In this document: piece by piece, positions 9,340 through 18,689 of the stretch
Layout of the letters: every line of letters begins with the position of its first letter
Numbering within the stretch: position 1 is the first letter of the stretch
DNA from: Hymenobacter sp. PAMC 26628
GTDB taxonomy: Bacteria; Bacteroidota; Bacteroidia; Cytophagales; Hymenobacteraceae
Direction of reading: 5' to 3'
NCBI RefSeq assembly: GCF_001562275.1
Contig: NZ_CP014304.1
Location: 2,356,001 to 2,420,000 of the forward strand
Length of the DNA stretch: 64,000 nucleotides
Position numbers and translations under genes: made by a program
Notes under the pieces: generated by a model
What the model saw: the letters and a program-made list of their open reading frames with translations, nothing else
Database searches by the model: none
What the model was told of the DNA's origin: nothing

Positions 9340-10536
9340 ATGACCCACTTCCGTCGCCTCGGGGCGGGCAGCCTCGGCAGCTTGCTGCTGCTAGCCGCCT
9401 GCAACTCGCAGCCTTCCGCCCAGCAAAACACTGCTGGGGCCCCCACTGCCGCCACCGATTCCGTTCGCACCCCTTCCGCTGCCATGCCCACGTCCGCTTC
9501 CTTCGGCAAAACCACCGACGGCACCGAAGCCCGTCTGTTCACCCTCACCAACGCCCACGGCATGACGGTGACCATCAGTAGCTACGGCGGTACCATCACC
9601 CGCATCCAGGTGCCGGACAAGAACGGCAAAACCGGCGACGTGGTGCTGGGCTTCGACGAAGTAGGCGGCTACCAGAGCCCCGCCTTCGTGAAGTCGAACC
9701 CCTACTTCGGGGCCCTGATTGGGCGCTACGGCAACCGTATCAAGGGCGGTAAATTCACCTTGGGGGGCAAGACGTACTCCTTGGCCACCAACAATGGCCC
9801 CAACTCGCTGCACGGCGGCAAGTCGGGCTTCAACCAGAAAATCTGGACGGCCACGCCCGCCCGCTCGACCGACGGCCAGAGCCTGACGCTCAAGTACCTG
9901 AGCAAGGACGGCGAGGAAGGCTACCCCGGGGCCCTCGACGTGACGGTGGTGTACACCCTCACCGACGACAACGGCCTGCGCCTCGATTACACCGCCACCA
10001 CCGACAAGGCCACGGTGCTCAACCTCACCAACCACGCCTACTTCAACCTGAGCCTGGGCCAGAGCAAGGACGTGCTGGCCCACGAGGTAACCCTGCCCGC
10101 CGACCGCTACACCGTGGTCGACGCCACCCTGATTCCGACCGGCGAGCTGCGCCCCGTTAAGGGCACGCCGTTTGACTTCACCGCGCCCCACGCCATCGGC
10201 GAGCGAATTGCGCAGGTGCCCGGCGGCTACGACCACAACTGGGTGCTAAACAAAACCACCGGCCAGCACAGCGCCGCCACCGTGTACGACCCCGCCTCGG
10301 GCCGCACCCTGGAAGTGAGCACCGACCAGCCCGGCGTGCAGTTCTACACCGGCAACTTCCTCGACGGCACCCTGACGGGCCACAACGGCACCGTGTACGG
10401 CAAGCACGCTGGCTTCTGCCTCGAAACCCAGCACTTCCCCGACTCGCCCAACCAGCCCAAGTTCCCAACTACGGAATTGAAGCCGGGCGAAACCTACCAC
10501 ACCACCACCACCTACACGTTTGGGGTGCGGAAATAA
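9340..10536 (+). CDS. galM: Aldose 1-epimerase (mutarotase), lipoprotein
   Basis: 398 residues. The lipoprotein signal peptide ends LLLLAACN (Cys21), followed by a Ser/Thr/Ala linker and the full galactose-mutarotase fold. Seen are GGTITRIQVPDKNG, GALIGRYGNRI, NNGPNSLHGGKSGF (substrate His region), LTNHAYFNLS (catalytic His), GYDHNWVLN and CLETQHFPDSPNQP (catalytic Glu). The enzyme interconverts alpha and beta forms of free aldoses. Export as a lipoprotein is common for GalM homologues in Bacteroidota glycan loci, where it acts in the periplasm. It lies between the SusC/D remnant and araB and is intact. Confidence 0.9.
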   Translation: MTHFRRLGAGSLGSLLLLAACNSQPSAQQNTAGAPTAATDSVRTPSAAMPTSASFGKTTDGTEARLFTLTNAHGMTVTISSYGGTITRIQVPDKNGKTGDVVLGFDEVGGYQSPAFVKSNPYFGALIGRYGNRIKGGKFTLGGKTYSLATNNGPNSLHGGKSGFNQKIWTATPARSTDGQSLTLKYLSKDGEEGYPGALDVTVVYTLTDDNGLRLDYTATTDKATVLNLTNHAYFNLSLGQSKDVLAHEVTLPADRYTVVDATLIPTGELRPVKGTPFDFTAPHAIGERIAQVPGGYDHNWVLNKTTGQHSAATVYDPASGRTLEVSTDQPGVQFYTGNFLDGTLTGHNGTVYGKHAGFCLETQHFPDSPNQPKFPTTELKPGETYHTTTTYTFGVRK

Positions 10537-10540
10537 GGGA

Positions 10541-10670
10541 TAATTATGAATTAAAAATTATGAATTGTGAATTGAAAATAGGTAGATCGGCAACGATAGT
10601 CGAATGGCTCTTTTTCAACCGGACAATCATAATTTTTAATTCATAATTCATAATTTTTAATTCATAATTA
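10541..10670. repeat. AT-rich inverted repeat between galM and araB, 26-bp perfect arms
   Basis: The left arm 10541-10566 (TAATTATGAATT...) is exactly inverted at 10645-10670, and a further partial copy lies at about 10627-10642. The spacer of about 78 bases is ordinary sequence. The composition is strikingly AT-rich against its neighbours. The repeat ends only 8 bases before the araB start, so the hairpin would sit in the araB leader and may affect its expression. It may be a small dispersed element. Confidence 0.75.
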
Positions 10671-10678
10671 ATACCCTC

Positions 10679-12409
10679 GTGCCAGAACAAACCGCCTCGC
10701 CGGCCTACGTCATTGGCCTCGACTACGGCACCGACTCGGTGCGCGCCCTGCTGGTAAATGCCCACACCGGCGCCGAAGTCGCGCAGGCCGTGCACTACTA
10801 CCCGCGCTGGCAGCGCGGCGCCTACTGCAACGCCACCAAGAACCGCTTCCGCCAGCACCCGCTCGACTACATCGAGGGCCTGGAAACCACCATCAAGCAG
10901 GTACTGGCCCATGTGGCCGACCCTACCGAAGTGGTGGGCCTGGCCGTGGACACTACTGGCTCGACGCCGGGCCCCGTGAACGCCGACGGCGTGGCCCTGG
11001 GCCTGCTGCCCGAGTTTGCCGAGAACCCCAACGCGCTGTTTGTGCTTTGGAAAGACCACACCGCCCTGGCCGAAGCCGCTGAAATCAACCACAAAGCCCG
11101 CACCTGGGGCGGCGAGGACTACACCAAGTTCGAAGGCGGCATCTACTCCTCGGAGTGGTTCTGGGCGAAAATTATGCACATCGTGCGCGAAGACGACGCC
11201 GTGGCCCAGGCCGCGCACTCTTGGATGGAGCACTGCGACTGGGTAACGCTGCTGCTGACCGGCGGCGAGCTGGCCAGCTTCAAGCGCAGCCGCTGCGCCG
11301 CGGGCCACAAGGCCATGTGGCACGCGAGCTGGGGCGGCCTGCCCCCGCAGCAGTTCCTCGATTTCCTGGAGCCGAAGCTGGCCGGACTGCACAATCGATT
11401 ATTCACGGAAACGTACACCGCCGACGAAGTAGCCGGCCACCTTTCCGAAGAGTGGGCCGCTCGTTTGGGGCTGACCACCAACACCGTAGTAGCCGTAGGC
11501 TCGTTCGATGCCCACGCCGGAGCCGTGGCGGGCGAGATAGAGTCCTACTCCATGGTAAAGGTGATGGGCACCAGCACCTGCGACATTGTGGTGGCCCCCA
11601 CCGCCGAAGTGGGCGACCACCTCGTGCAGGGCATCTGCGGGCAGGTCGACGGCTCGGTCATCCCCGGCATGCTGGGCCTGGAAGCCGGCCAATCGGCCTT
11701 TGGCGACCTGCTGGCCTGGTTCCGCAACATGCTGGAGTGGCCGCTGCAGGCCGGCCTCACGGAATCGAAGGTGCTCAGCGCCGACCAGCTGGGGGCCCTG
11801 CGCCAGGAGCTGAGCGACAACCTGCTGCGCCGCCTCACCCAAGCCGCGGCCGAAGTGGACCCCGCCGAGAGCAGCGTGCTGGCCCTGGACTGGGTGAACG
11901 GCCGTCGTACCCCCGACGCTAACCAAGCTTTGAAGGGGGCCCTGACGAACCTGACGATGGGCACCTCGGCGCCCCAGATTTTTAGGGCCCTGGTGGAAGC
12001 CATTTGCTACGGCTCGAAGCAGATTGTGGAGCGGTTTGAGCAGGAAGGCATTCCAATCAAGCAAGTCATCGGCATCGGTGGCGTGGCCAAGAAGTCGGCC
12101 TTCGTGATGCAGACGCTGGCCGACGTGCTCGACCGGCCCATCAAAATTGCCGTCTCGGAGCAGGCGCCGGCGTTGGGCGCGGCCATGTACGCGGCCGTGG
12201 CCGCCGGTATTTACCCCGACGTGCTGGCCGCCCAAAAGGCGCTGGGCAGCGGCTTTGCCGAAACCTACGCCCCCAACCCCGCCCGCGTGGCCGACTACGC
12301 CGCCCGCTACGCCCAGTACCAGGCCCTGGGCCATTTCGTGGAAAGCACCACGGCCGGCCCCGCCGCGCCCGTGGCGGAAACCGAAACCCAAGCCGTGACC
12401 ACCGCATGA
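10679..12409 (+). CDS. araB: Ribulokinase
   Basis: Phosphorylates L-ribulose to L-ribulose 5-phosphate with ATP, second step of L-arabinose catabolism, in the cytoplasm. 576 residues, close to the about 560 usual. FGGY-kinase features are YVIGLDYGTDSVRALLV (first ATP-binding segment), AVDTTGSTPGPV, the GSFDAHAGAVAGE segment, KVMGTSTCDIV, and IGIGGVAKKSAFVMQTLADVL near the C-terminus. The start is GTG 10679. Its stop overlaps the araD ATG by four bases, so the two are translationally coupled. An operator-like 16/18 match is inside the gene at 11388-11405. Confidence 0.93.
   Translation: MPEQTASPAYVIGLDYGTDSVRALLVNAHTGAEVAQAVHYYPRWQRGAYCNATKNRFRQHPLDYIEGLETTIKQVLAHVADPTEVVGLAVDTTGSTPGPVNADGVALGLLPEFAENPNALFVLWKDHTALAEAAEINHKARTWGGEDYTKFEGGIYSSEWFWAKIMHIVREDDAVAQAAHSWMEHCDWVTLLLTGGELASFKRSRCAAGHKAMWHASWGGLPPQQFLDFLEPKLAGLHNRLFTETYTADEVAGHLSEEWAARLGLTTNTVVAVGSFDAHAGAVAGEIESYSMVKVMGTSTCDIVVAPTAEVGDHLVQGICGQVDGSVIPGMLGLEAGQSAFGDLLAWFRNMLEWPLQAGLTESKVLSADQLGALRQELSDNLLRRLTQAAAEVDPAESSVLALDWVNGRRTPDANQALKGALTNLTMGTSAPQIFRALVEAICYGSKQIVERFEQEGIPIKQVIGIGGVAKKSAFVMQTLADVLDRPIKIAVSEQAPALGAAMYAAVAAGIYPDVLAAQKALGSGFAETYAPNPARVADYAARYAQYQALGHFVESTTAGPAAPVAETETQAVTTA
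11388..11405. promoter_or_regulatory. Intragenic match to the susC operator palindrome within araB
   Basis: TGCACAATCGATTATTCA differs from the central 18 bases of the palindrome at 6035-6056 at two positions, both in the right half. It encodes ordinary araB residues (LHNRLF), so it could be chance, but such a match is rare in 64 kb. It could be an internal operator for roadblock repression or DNA looping by the LacI-family regulator. Confidence 0.4.
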
Positions 12410-13107
12410 GCCAGTACCAAGCCCTGAAGCAGACCTGCTACGACGCCAACATGCAGCTGCCGGCCCTCGGGCTGGTGCTCTTCACTTTTGGCAACGCCAG
12501 CGTGGTGGACCGCGAAAACCGCGTGTTCGCCATCAAGCCCAGCGGCGTGCCCTACGTCGCGCTCCGGCCCGAGGACATCGTGATTGTGGACTTCGACAAC
12601 CGCATTGTGGAAGGCACCAAGCGGCCGTCGTCGGACACCAAAACCCACGCCGTGCTCTACAAACACTGGGCGCACATTGGGGGCATCGTGCACACGCACA
12701 GCACCTACGCCACCGCGTGGGCCCAGGCGCAGCTCGACATTCCGGTGCTGGGCACCACCCACGCCGACCACCTCACGGCCGACGTGCCCTGCGCCCCGCC
12801 CATGGCCGACGACATGATTGCCGGCGACTACGAGCACGAAACCGGCTGGCAAATCATGAATGAGTTCACCCGCCGCGGCCTTGCGCCCGACGAGGTGGAA
12901 ATGGTGCTGCTCGCCAACCACGCGCCCTTTACCTGGGGCCCCACCGTGGAGAAAGCCGTGTACAACAGCGCGGTGCTGGAGGAAGTGGCCCGCATGGCCT
13001 ACCTCAGCAGCACCCTGCGCCCCGGCGTACCGCGGCTCAAAGACGCGCTGATTAAGAAGCACTACGAGCGCAAGCACGGCGCGAATTCTTACTACGGGCA
13101 GTCCTAA
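12406..13107 (+). CDS. araD: L-ribulose-5-phosphate 4-epimerase
   Basis: Converts L-ribulose 5-phosphate to D-xylulose 5-phosphate, linking arabinose to the pentose phosphate pathway. 233 residues, matching the about 231 of known AraD. Class II aldolase-family features are LVLFTFGNASVVD, AIKPSGVPYVAL (phosphate binding), SSDTKTHAVLY, the metal-binding HTHSTYATAWAQ, TTHADHL, and LLANHAPFTWG with another metal His. It starts at ATG 12406 inside the araB stop (ATGA overlap). A palindromic repeat separates it from araA. Confidence 0.93.
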   Translation: MSQYQALKQTCYDANMQLPALGLVLFTFGNASVVDRENRVFAIKPSGVPYVALRPEDIVIVDFDNRIVEGTKRPSSDTKTHAVLYKHWAHIGGIVHTHSTYATAWAQAQLDIPVLGTTHADHLTADVPCAPPMADDMIAGDYEHETGWQIMNEFTRRGLAPDEVEMVLLANHAPFTWGPTVEKAVYNSAVLEEVARMAYLSSTLRPGVPRLKDALIKKHYERKHGANSYYGQS

Positions 13108-13123
13108 CTTTTCCTTATTGAAC

Positions 13124-13213
13124 GTCATGCTGAGCGCAGCCGAAGCATCTCTACTGCGGCAGTAATTCTGATTAGTTGAGCAGTAGAGATGCTTCGGCTG
13201 CGCTCAGCATGAC
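13124..13213. repeat. Large palindromic repeat between araD and araA, 34-bp perfect arms
   Basis: The left arm 13124-13157 starts GTCATGCTGAGCGCAGCCGA and runs through GAAGCATCTCTACTGC. It is exactly inverted at 13180-13213, with a 22-base loop. It is the best-preserved member of a family also found at 16898, 27277, 42671 and 49908 in this window. A short T-run (13221-13226) follows shortly after. It would form a very stable hairpin in the araD-araA transcript and could attenuate or protect mRNA. Confidence 0.9.
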
Positions 13214-13233
13214 CGCCTAGTTTTTTAGTACTC

Positions 13234-14721
13234 ATGGTTGACATTTCGCACTACGAAGCCTGGTTCATCACCGGGAGCCAGCACCTCTACGGGCCCGAAA
13301 CCCTGGAGCAAGTCGCCCAGCACTCGCAGCAAATTGCCGCGGAGTTTGGCACCCAGCTGCCCATCAAAATCGTGTACAAGCCCGTGCTGACGGGCCCCGC
13401 CGAGATTTACAAGCTGATGCAGGAGGCCAACACCACGGAGAACTGCGTGGGCCTCATTGCCTGGATGCACACCTTCTCGCCGGCCAAAATGTGGATCAAC
13501 GGCCTGAAAATATTGCAGAAGCCGCTGGCGCACCTGCACACGCAGTTCAACCGCGACATTCCGTGGGCCGACATCGATATGGACTTCATGAACACCAACC
13601 AATCGGCGCACGGCGACCGGGAGTTTGGCTTCATCGGCACCCGCATGCGCCTGAACCGCAAGGTGATTGTGGGCCACTGGCAGAGCGCCGACGTGCACGA
13701 GCGCCTCAGCATCTGGAGCCGCGTGGCCTGCGCCTGGGCCGACTGGCAGGGGGCCCACTTCGTGCGCTTCGGCGACAACATGCGCTACGTGGCCGTGACG
13801 GAAGGCGACAAAGTGGAGGCCGAAATCAAGTTCGGCTACGAGGTGAACACCTACGGCATCGGCGATTTGGTGGCGGTGGTAGACGCCGTGACCGAGGCGC
13901 AGGTGGACGAGCTAGTGGCGACCTACGAAACGGAGTACGAGCTGGCCGACGGCCTGAAGCCCGGGGGGCCCCAGCGCGCGAGCCTGCGCGACGCCGCCCG
14001 CATCGAGGCCGGGATGCGCCAGTTCTTGGAAGCGCGCAACGCCAAGGGCTTCACCGACACGTTTGAGGACCTGCACGGCATGAAGCAGCTGCCCGGCATC
14101 GCCACGCAGCGCCTGATGGCCGACGGCTACGGCTTCGGCGGCGAGGGCGATTGGAAAACCTCGGCCCTGGTGCGCGCCATGAAGGTGATGGGCGCCGGCC
14201 TGCCCGGCGGCAACTCGTTTATGGAGGACTACACCTACCACTTCGCGCCCGAAAACAACCTGGTGCTGGGCTCGCACATGCTCGAAATCTGCCCCAGCAT
14301 CGCCGAGGGCCAGGTGCGCGCCGAGGTGCACCCGCTGGGCATTGGCGGCAAGGAAGACCCCGTGCGCCTGGTGTTCAACTGCCCCGCCGGCCCGGCCCTC
14401 AACGCCACGATCATCGACCTGGGCAACCGCTTCCGCATGATTGTGAACACCGTGGAGGCCGTGGCGCCCGCGCACGACCTGCCCCACCTGCCCGTGGCCC
14501 GCGTGCTCTGGAAGGTGCACCCCGACATGAAAACCGGCCTCGCCGCCTGGATACTAGCCGGCGGCGCCCACCACACCGGCTTCAGCCAAAACCTGACCGC
14601 GGAGTACCTGGAAGATTTTGCCGAGATGGCCGGCATCGAGTTTTTGATTATCGACGAGGACACCAAGCTGCGCACGTTTAAAAATGAGCTGCGCTACAAC
14701 GAAGTGGCCTTCCGGGGCTAA
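13234..14721 (+). CDS. araA: L-arabinose isomerase
   Basis: Interconverts L-arabinose and L-ribulose, first step of the pathway. 495 residues versus about 500 in characterised enzymes. Features are the N-terminal [17 protein letters not shown] signature, [43 protein letters not shown] (with the metal/catalytic Glu), FMEDYTYHF (second Glu) and [13 protein letters not shown] (metal His). ATG 13234 gives the standard N-terminus. It follows araD in the same direction. The order araB-araD-araA is usual in Bacteroidota. Confidence 0.95.
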   Translation: MVDISHYEAWFITGSQHLYGPETLEQVAQHSQQIAAEFGTQLPIKIVYKPVLTGPAEIYKLMQEANTTENCVGLIAWMHTFSPAKMWINGLKILQKPLAHLHTQFNRDIPWADIDMDFMNTNQSAHGDREFGFIGTRMRLNRKVIVGHWQSADVHERLSIWSRVACAWADWQGAHFVRFGDNMRYVAVTEGDKVEAEIKFGYEVNTYGIGDLVAVVDAVTEAQVDELVATYETEYELADGLKPGGPQRASLRDAARIEAGMRQFLEARNAKGFTDTFEDLHGMKQLPGIATQRLMADGYGFGGEGDWKTSALVRAMKVMGAGLPGGNSFMEDYTYHFAPENNLVLGSHMLEICPSIAEGQVRAEVHPLGIGGKEDPVRLVFNCPAGPALNATIIDLGNRFRMIVNTVEAVAPAHDLPHLPVARVLWKVHPDMKTGLAAWILAGGAHHTGFSQNLTAEYLEDFAEMAGIEFLIIDEDTKLRTFKNELRYNEVAFRG

Positions 14722-14787
14722 CTGCGGACGCTAGACGAGAATGACAGCCTTTTTTCTCACATCTGAACCCTGACATTCCTCCCTACC

Positions 14788-16867
14788 ATGCGTATTCCCA
14801 CCGCTAAAACCGCCGTACTTGCCCCTTCCCTGGCCCTGCTCGGGGCCCTCACCGGGAGCCCCGCCGGGGCCCAAACCGCCGCGCCCGTGGCCCTCACCGT
14901 GCAGGTGAACAAGCCCGGCGCAGCCGTCAACAAGAACATGTACGGCCTGTTTTTCGAGGACATCAACTTCGCCGCCGACGGGGGCCTCTACCCCGAGCTG
15001 GTGAAGAACAAGTCGTTCGAAATTGACGCCCCGCTCATCGGCTGGCGGGCCAATACAGGGCGCGGCCAACCTCGACGCCTACGCCGTGCGCAACGAGCAG
15101 GGCGTGAGCGCCGCCAACCCGCACTACGTGCGCCTGACCACCCGCGCCGGGGCCCCCGGCGAGGCCGGCATCGAGAACGAAGGCTTCCGCGGCATGGGCG
15201 TGAAGGCGGGCGGCGAGTACACGCTTTCCTTCTACGCCCGGCGGGGCCCCGGCAGCATCACGGGCCTCACGGCGGTGATTGTGGGCGAGAAAAACCAGCC
15301 GCTGGCCACCGCGCCCGTCACGGGCTTCACCGGCCAGTGGCAGCGCTACACGGTGGTGCTGAAGCCCAGCGCCACCCTCAACAAAGCGCATCTGAAGCTG
15401 GTGCTGAACGGCACCGGCACCGTGGACCTCGATGTGGCCTCGCTCTACCCGAAAGACACTTGGATGAAGCGCGAAAACGGCCTGCGCCCCGACCTCGTGC
15501 AGCTGCTCAAGGACATGAAGCCCGGCTTCCTACGCTTCCCCGGCGGCTGCATTGTGGAGGGACGCACCCTGTCGGAACGCTACCAGTGGAAGGAAACCAT
15601 CGGCGACGTGGCCGCGCGCACGCCGCTCGTCAACCGCTGGAACATGGAGTTCAAGCACCGCTCGACGCCCGACTACTACCAGTCGTTCGGGCTGGGCTTC
15701 TACGAGTATTTCCAGCTGTCGGAAGACATTGGGGCCGAGCCGCTGCCGATTCTGAACGTGGGCATGGCCTGCCAGTTCAACTCGGGCGAACTGGCCCCGA
15801 TGGGCACCGCCAGCACCAAGGGCGGCCCCAACGCCGAGGGTACCGGGGCCCCAGCGGCCGGCACTGGCGACCCGTCGCTGGACGTGTTTATTCAGGACGC
15901 GCTGGACCTGGTGGAATTTGCCAACGGCCCGGCCAGCAGCCCCTGGGGCGCCAAGCGCGCGGCCATGGGCCACCCCACGCCCTTCAACCTGAAGATGCTC
16001 GGCATCGGCAACGAGCAGTGGGGCCCCCAGTACCTGGAGCGCTACGAGCCGTTTGCCAAAGCCTTGAAGGCCAAGTACCCCAACATGAAAATCGTGAGCA
16101 GCGCGGGCCCCGCACCCGACGGCGAGCTGTTCGACAAGGCCAGCAAGCGCCTGGGCGAGCTGAAGGCCGAGTACGTAGACGAGCACTACTACGCCAAGGC
16201 CGACTGGTTCCGCCAGAACGTGGGCCGCTACGACAAGTACGCCCGCACGGGGCCCAAAATCTTCGCCGGCGAGTACGCCGCCCAGAGCGTCGCCATCGGC
16301 AGCCCCGACAACAAAAACACCTGGGATTGCGCCATTTCCGAGGCCGCCTTTATGACCGGCCTGGAGCGCAACGCCGACGTGGTGGGCATGGCCAGCTACG
16401 CCCCGCTCTTCGCCAACGTGGACGCCTGGCAGTGGACGCCGGACATGATTTGGTTCGACAACCTGAACGCATACGGCTCGCCGAGCTACTACGTGCAGAA
16501 GATGTACGCCCTCAACAAGGGCACCAACGTGCTGCCCGTAACCATGCCCGGCGGCGCCAAAAACGGCACCGATAACCTCTTCGCCAGCGCCGTGGCCGAC
16601 GCCGCGGCCGGCGACGTGGTGGTGAAGCTGGTGAACTACTCGACCAGCCCACGCGCGGTGAAAATCAACCTGGCCGGCGCCAAGGGCTTGGGCAAAACCG
16701 GCCGCGCCCAAACCATGGCCAGCGCCGACCTGCAAACCCAGAACAGCCTCAAAGAGCCCAAAAAGCTCGCCCCGCAGGAATCGACCTTCGCCGTGAGCGG
16801 AACCACGCTCAGCTATACGCTGGCCCCCAACTCCTTCACGGTGCTGCGGGTGGCGGGCAAGAAATAG
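14788..16867 (+). pseudogene. GH51 alpha-L-arabinofuranosidase, single frameshift
   Basis: A secreted exo-enzyme that would release arabinose from arabinan or arabinoxylan side chains. The signal peptide and MYGLFFEDINFAADGGLYPEL are read from ATG 14788. The frame shifts at about 15058-15063; removing one base (for example the C in GGGCGCGG) restores GAANLDAYAVRNEQG and the rest to TAA 16867. The catalytic acid/base is in GIGNEQWG, the nucleophile in IFAGEYAAQS, and VDEHYY is also present. Repaired, the protein is about 690 residues. Both catalytic residues survive, so inactivation is recent or an artefact. A short alternative start at ATG 15023 would lack the signal peptide and part of the barrel. 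Confidence 0.85.
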
Positions 16868-16897
16868 GGCCCCGGCTGGTAATGGCTGATTGGAAAA

Positions 16898-16997
16898 AGC
16901 CCGTCATTCTGAGCGCAGCCGAAGCATCTCTCCCGCAGCAGTAATCAATGGTTAGTCAGCGGTAGAGATGCTTCGGCTGCGCTCAGCATGACGGGCT
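16898..16997. repeat. Palindromic repeat of the GTCATGCTGAGC/GAAGCATCT family
   Basis: The left arm begins AGCCCGTCATTCTGAGCGCA and continues GCCGAAGCATCTCT; the right arm is its inverse with one mismatch (T for G in CATTCTGAG). The loop holds GCAGCAGTAATCAATGG, similar to the loop of the 13124 copy. It lies between the GH51 and GH43 pseudogenes. Confidence 0.9.
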
Positions 16998-17100
16998 AAT
17001 GGTATAATGCTTTAATGACGTGATACTTGACGCGCTGATACAACGCCTCACCAATCCCTAAATAGCTTCGTCACCTTCCTTTCCTACCCGAAAAATTCCC

Positions 17101-18611
17101 ATGGAGAAGCCCGTTTCTACTCCGCTGCGCTGGAGCGGCCTGCTGGTTGGGTTGCTGCTCGGCGTGTCTTCTTGCAAAAAGGAGGAAACCGCCGCTACGC
17201 CCGCGCTGCCCACGCCCACGGTGCCCACCCCCACGCCAGCCGCGTTCGACATCAACAACATCACCGACACCTACGCCAACGTGGCGGCGCTGGGATCGTC
17301 GGCGCAGTGGGGGCCCTACAACGTGCACGACCCGGCCGTCATCAAGGACGACGACGGCTACTACTATATGTACAGCACCGACGTGGGCTACGGCATTTCG
17401 GACGCCGCGCTGACGCCCGGCTTGCAGATACGCCGCTCGAAGGACCTGGTGCAGTGGGAGTTCGTGGGCTGGGCGCTCAAGGGCCTCCCGCCGCTGGGCG
17501 TGGCCTACATCACGCAGCGCGGCGGCGTGCCCAACAAACTGCTGTGGGCCCCTACGTGCTGAAGGTGGGCAGCGAATACCGCCTGTACTACTCGCTGGCG
17601 TCCAACGTGTTCAAGCTGAGCACCATCGGCCTGGCCACGGCCAGCTCGCCCACGGGGCCCTGGACGGAGAAGGGCCTGGTGGTGACCACCGACAACTCGT
17701 CAGCCGGCATCACCAACGGCATCGACCCCACGGTGATTATCGACCAGCAAGGGCAGCACCGCCTGTACTACGGCTCGGCTTTCGACGGCATCCACGTGGT
17801 GAAACTCGACGCCGCCACCGGCCTGAACGCCGTGACCGGCGACCGGGGCCCCCGCATTGCCCAGCGCGGCTTCACCGGCACGGCCATCAACGGCAACATC
17901 GAGGGCCCCGAAATTATCTACAACAAGGAACAGGGCAAGTATTACTTGTTTATTTCCTACGATTGGCTCCAGACCAAGTACAACGTGCGCGTGGGCCGGT
18001 CCGATTCGCCCACCGGTCCTTTCCTTGATTTCCGGGGCCGCGACCTCAACCTGGCGGAGGACCACGGGCCGATGATTCTGGCGCCTTACCAGTTTGAGGG
18101 CCACAGCGGCTGGCAGGGCACGGGCCACTGCGGCGTGTTCAGCGACGGCAACGGGCGGTACTACATGGCCCACCAGGGCCGGCCGGGCATCGACTCGTAC
18201 TACATGGACCTGCACGTGCGCAAGATTTTCTGGACGCCTTTGGGCTGGCCGGTTGTCTCGCCCGAGCGCTACGCCGGCGAAGACAACAGCGCCGTGGCCC
18301 CGGCCGACTTAGCAGGCACTTGGGAGCAAATCACGCTCAACTACATCGTCATTCCCGGCTACGGCAACGAGCAGCTCACGCCCAACTTCCAGTACAGCAC
18401 CGCCCTCACGCTGGCCGCCGACGGCACGTTTGGCGGCGCCAGCACCGGCACCTGGACCTACACCGCGCCCTGGCTCACGCTGCGCTTCGGCAACGGCACC
18501 AGCGCCCCGGTGTACGTGCAAAAGGGCCGCGACTGGGAGAACAAGAAAGCCAGCATCATTTTCACCGGCCTCGACAACAACGGCACGGCCATTTGGGGCA
18601 AGAAGAAATAG
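17101..18611 (+). pseudogene. GH43 endo-arabinanase/arabinosidase lipoprotein, frameshifted
   Basis: Lipoprotein signal MEKPVSTPLRWSGLLVGLLL then SSCKKEE (Cys25) and a Thr/Pro linker. The GH43 five-bladed propeller has the base Asp in YNVHDPAVIKDDDG, the pKa-modulating Asp in NGIDPTVIID and the acid Glu in NIEGPEIIYN. The frame breaks at 17549-17552: WAP runs into TGA, and adding one C to the C4 run gives WAPYVLKVGSEYRLYYS and the rest to TAA 18611. The C-terminal part (LAGTWEQITLNY, WTYTAPWLTL) is a beta domain often found after arabinanase domains. Likely substrate is alpha-1,5-arabinan. A one-base homopolymer loss could be real or an error. Confidence 0.85.
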
Positions 18612-18689
18612 GGCCCCGCACGAGCCTGCATACTTTCACGGCGGCGGGCCGCTGCGCTACGGCGCGGCCCGCCGCCTTTTTTTTAGCGA

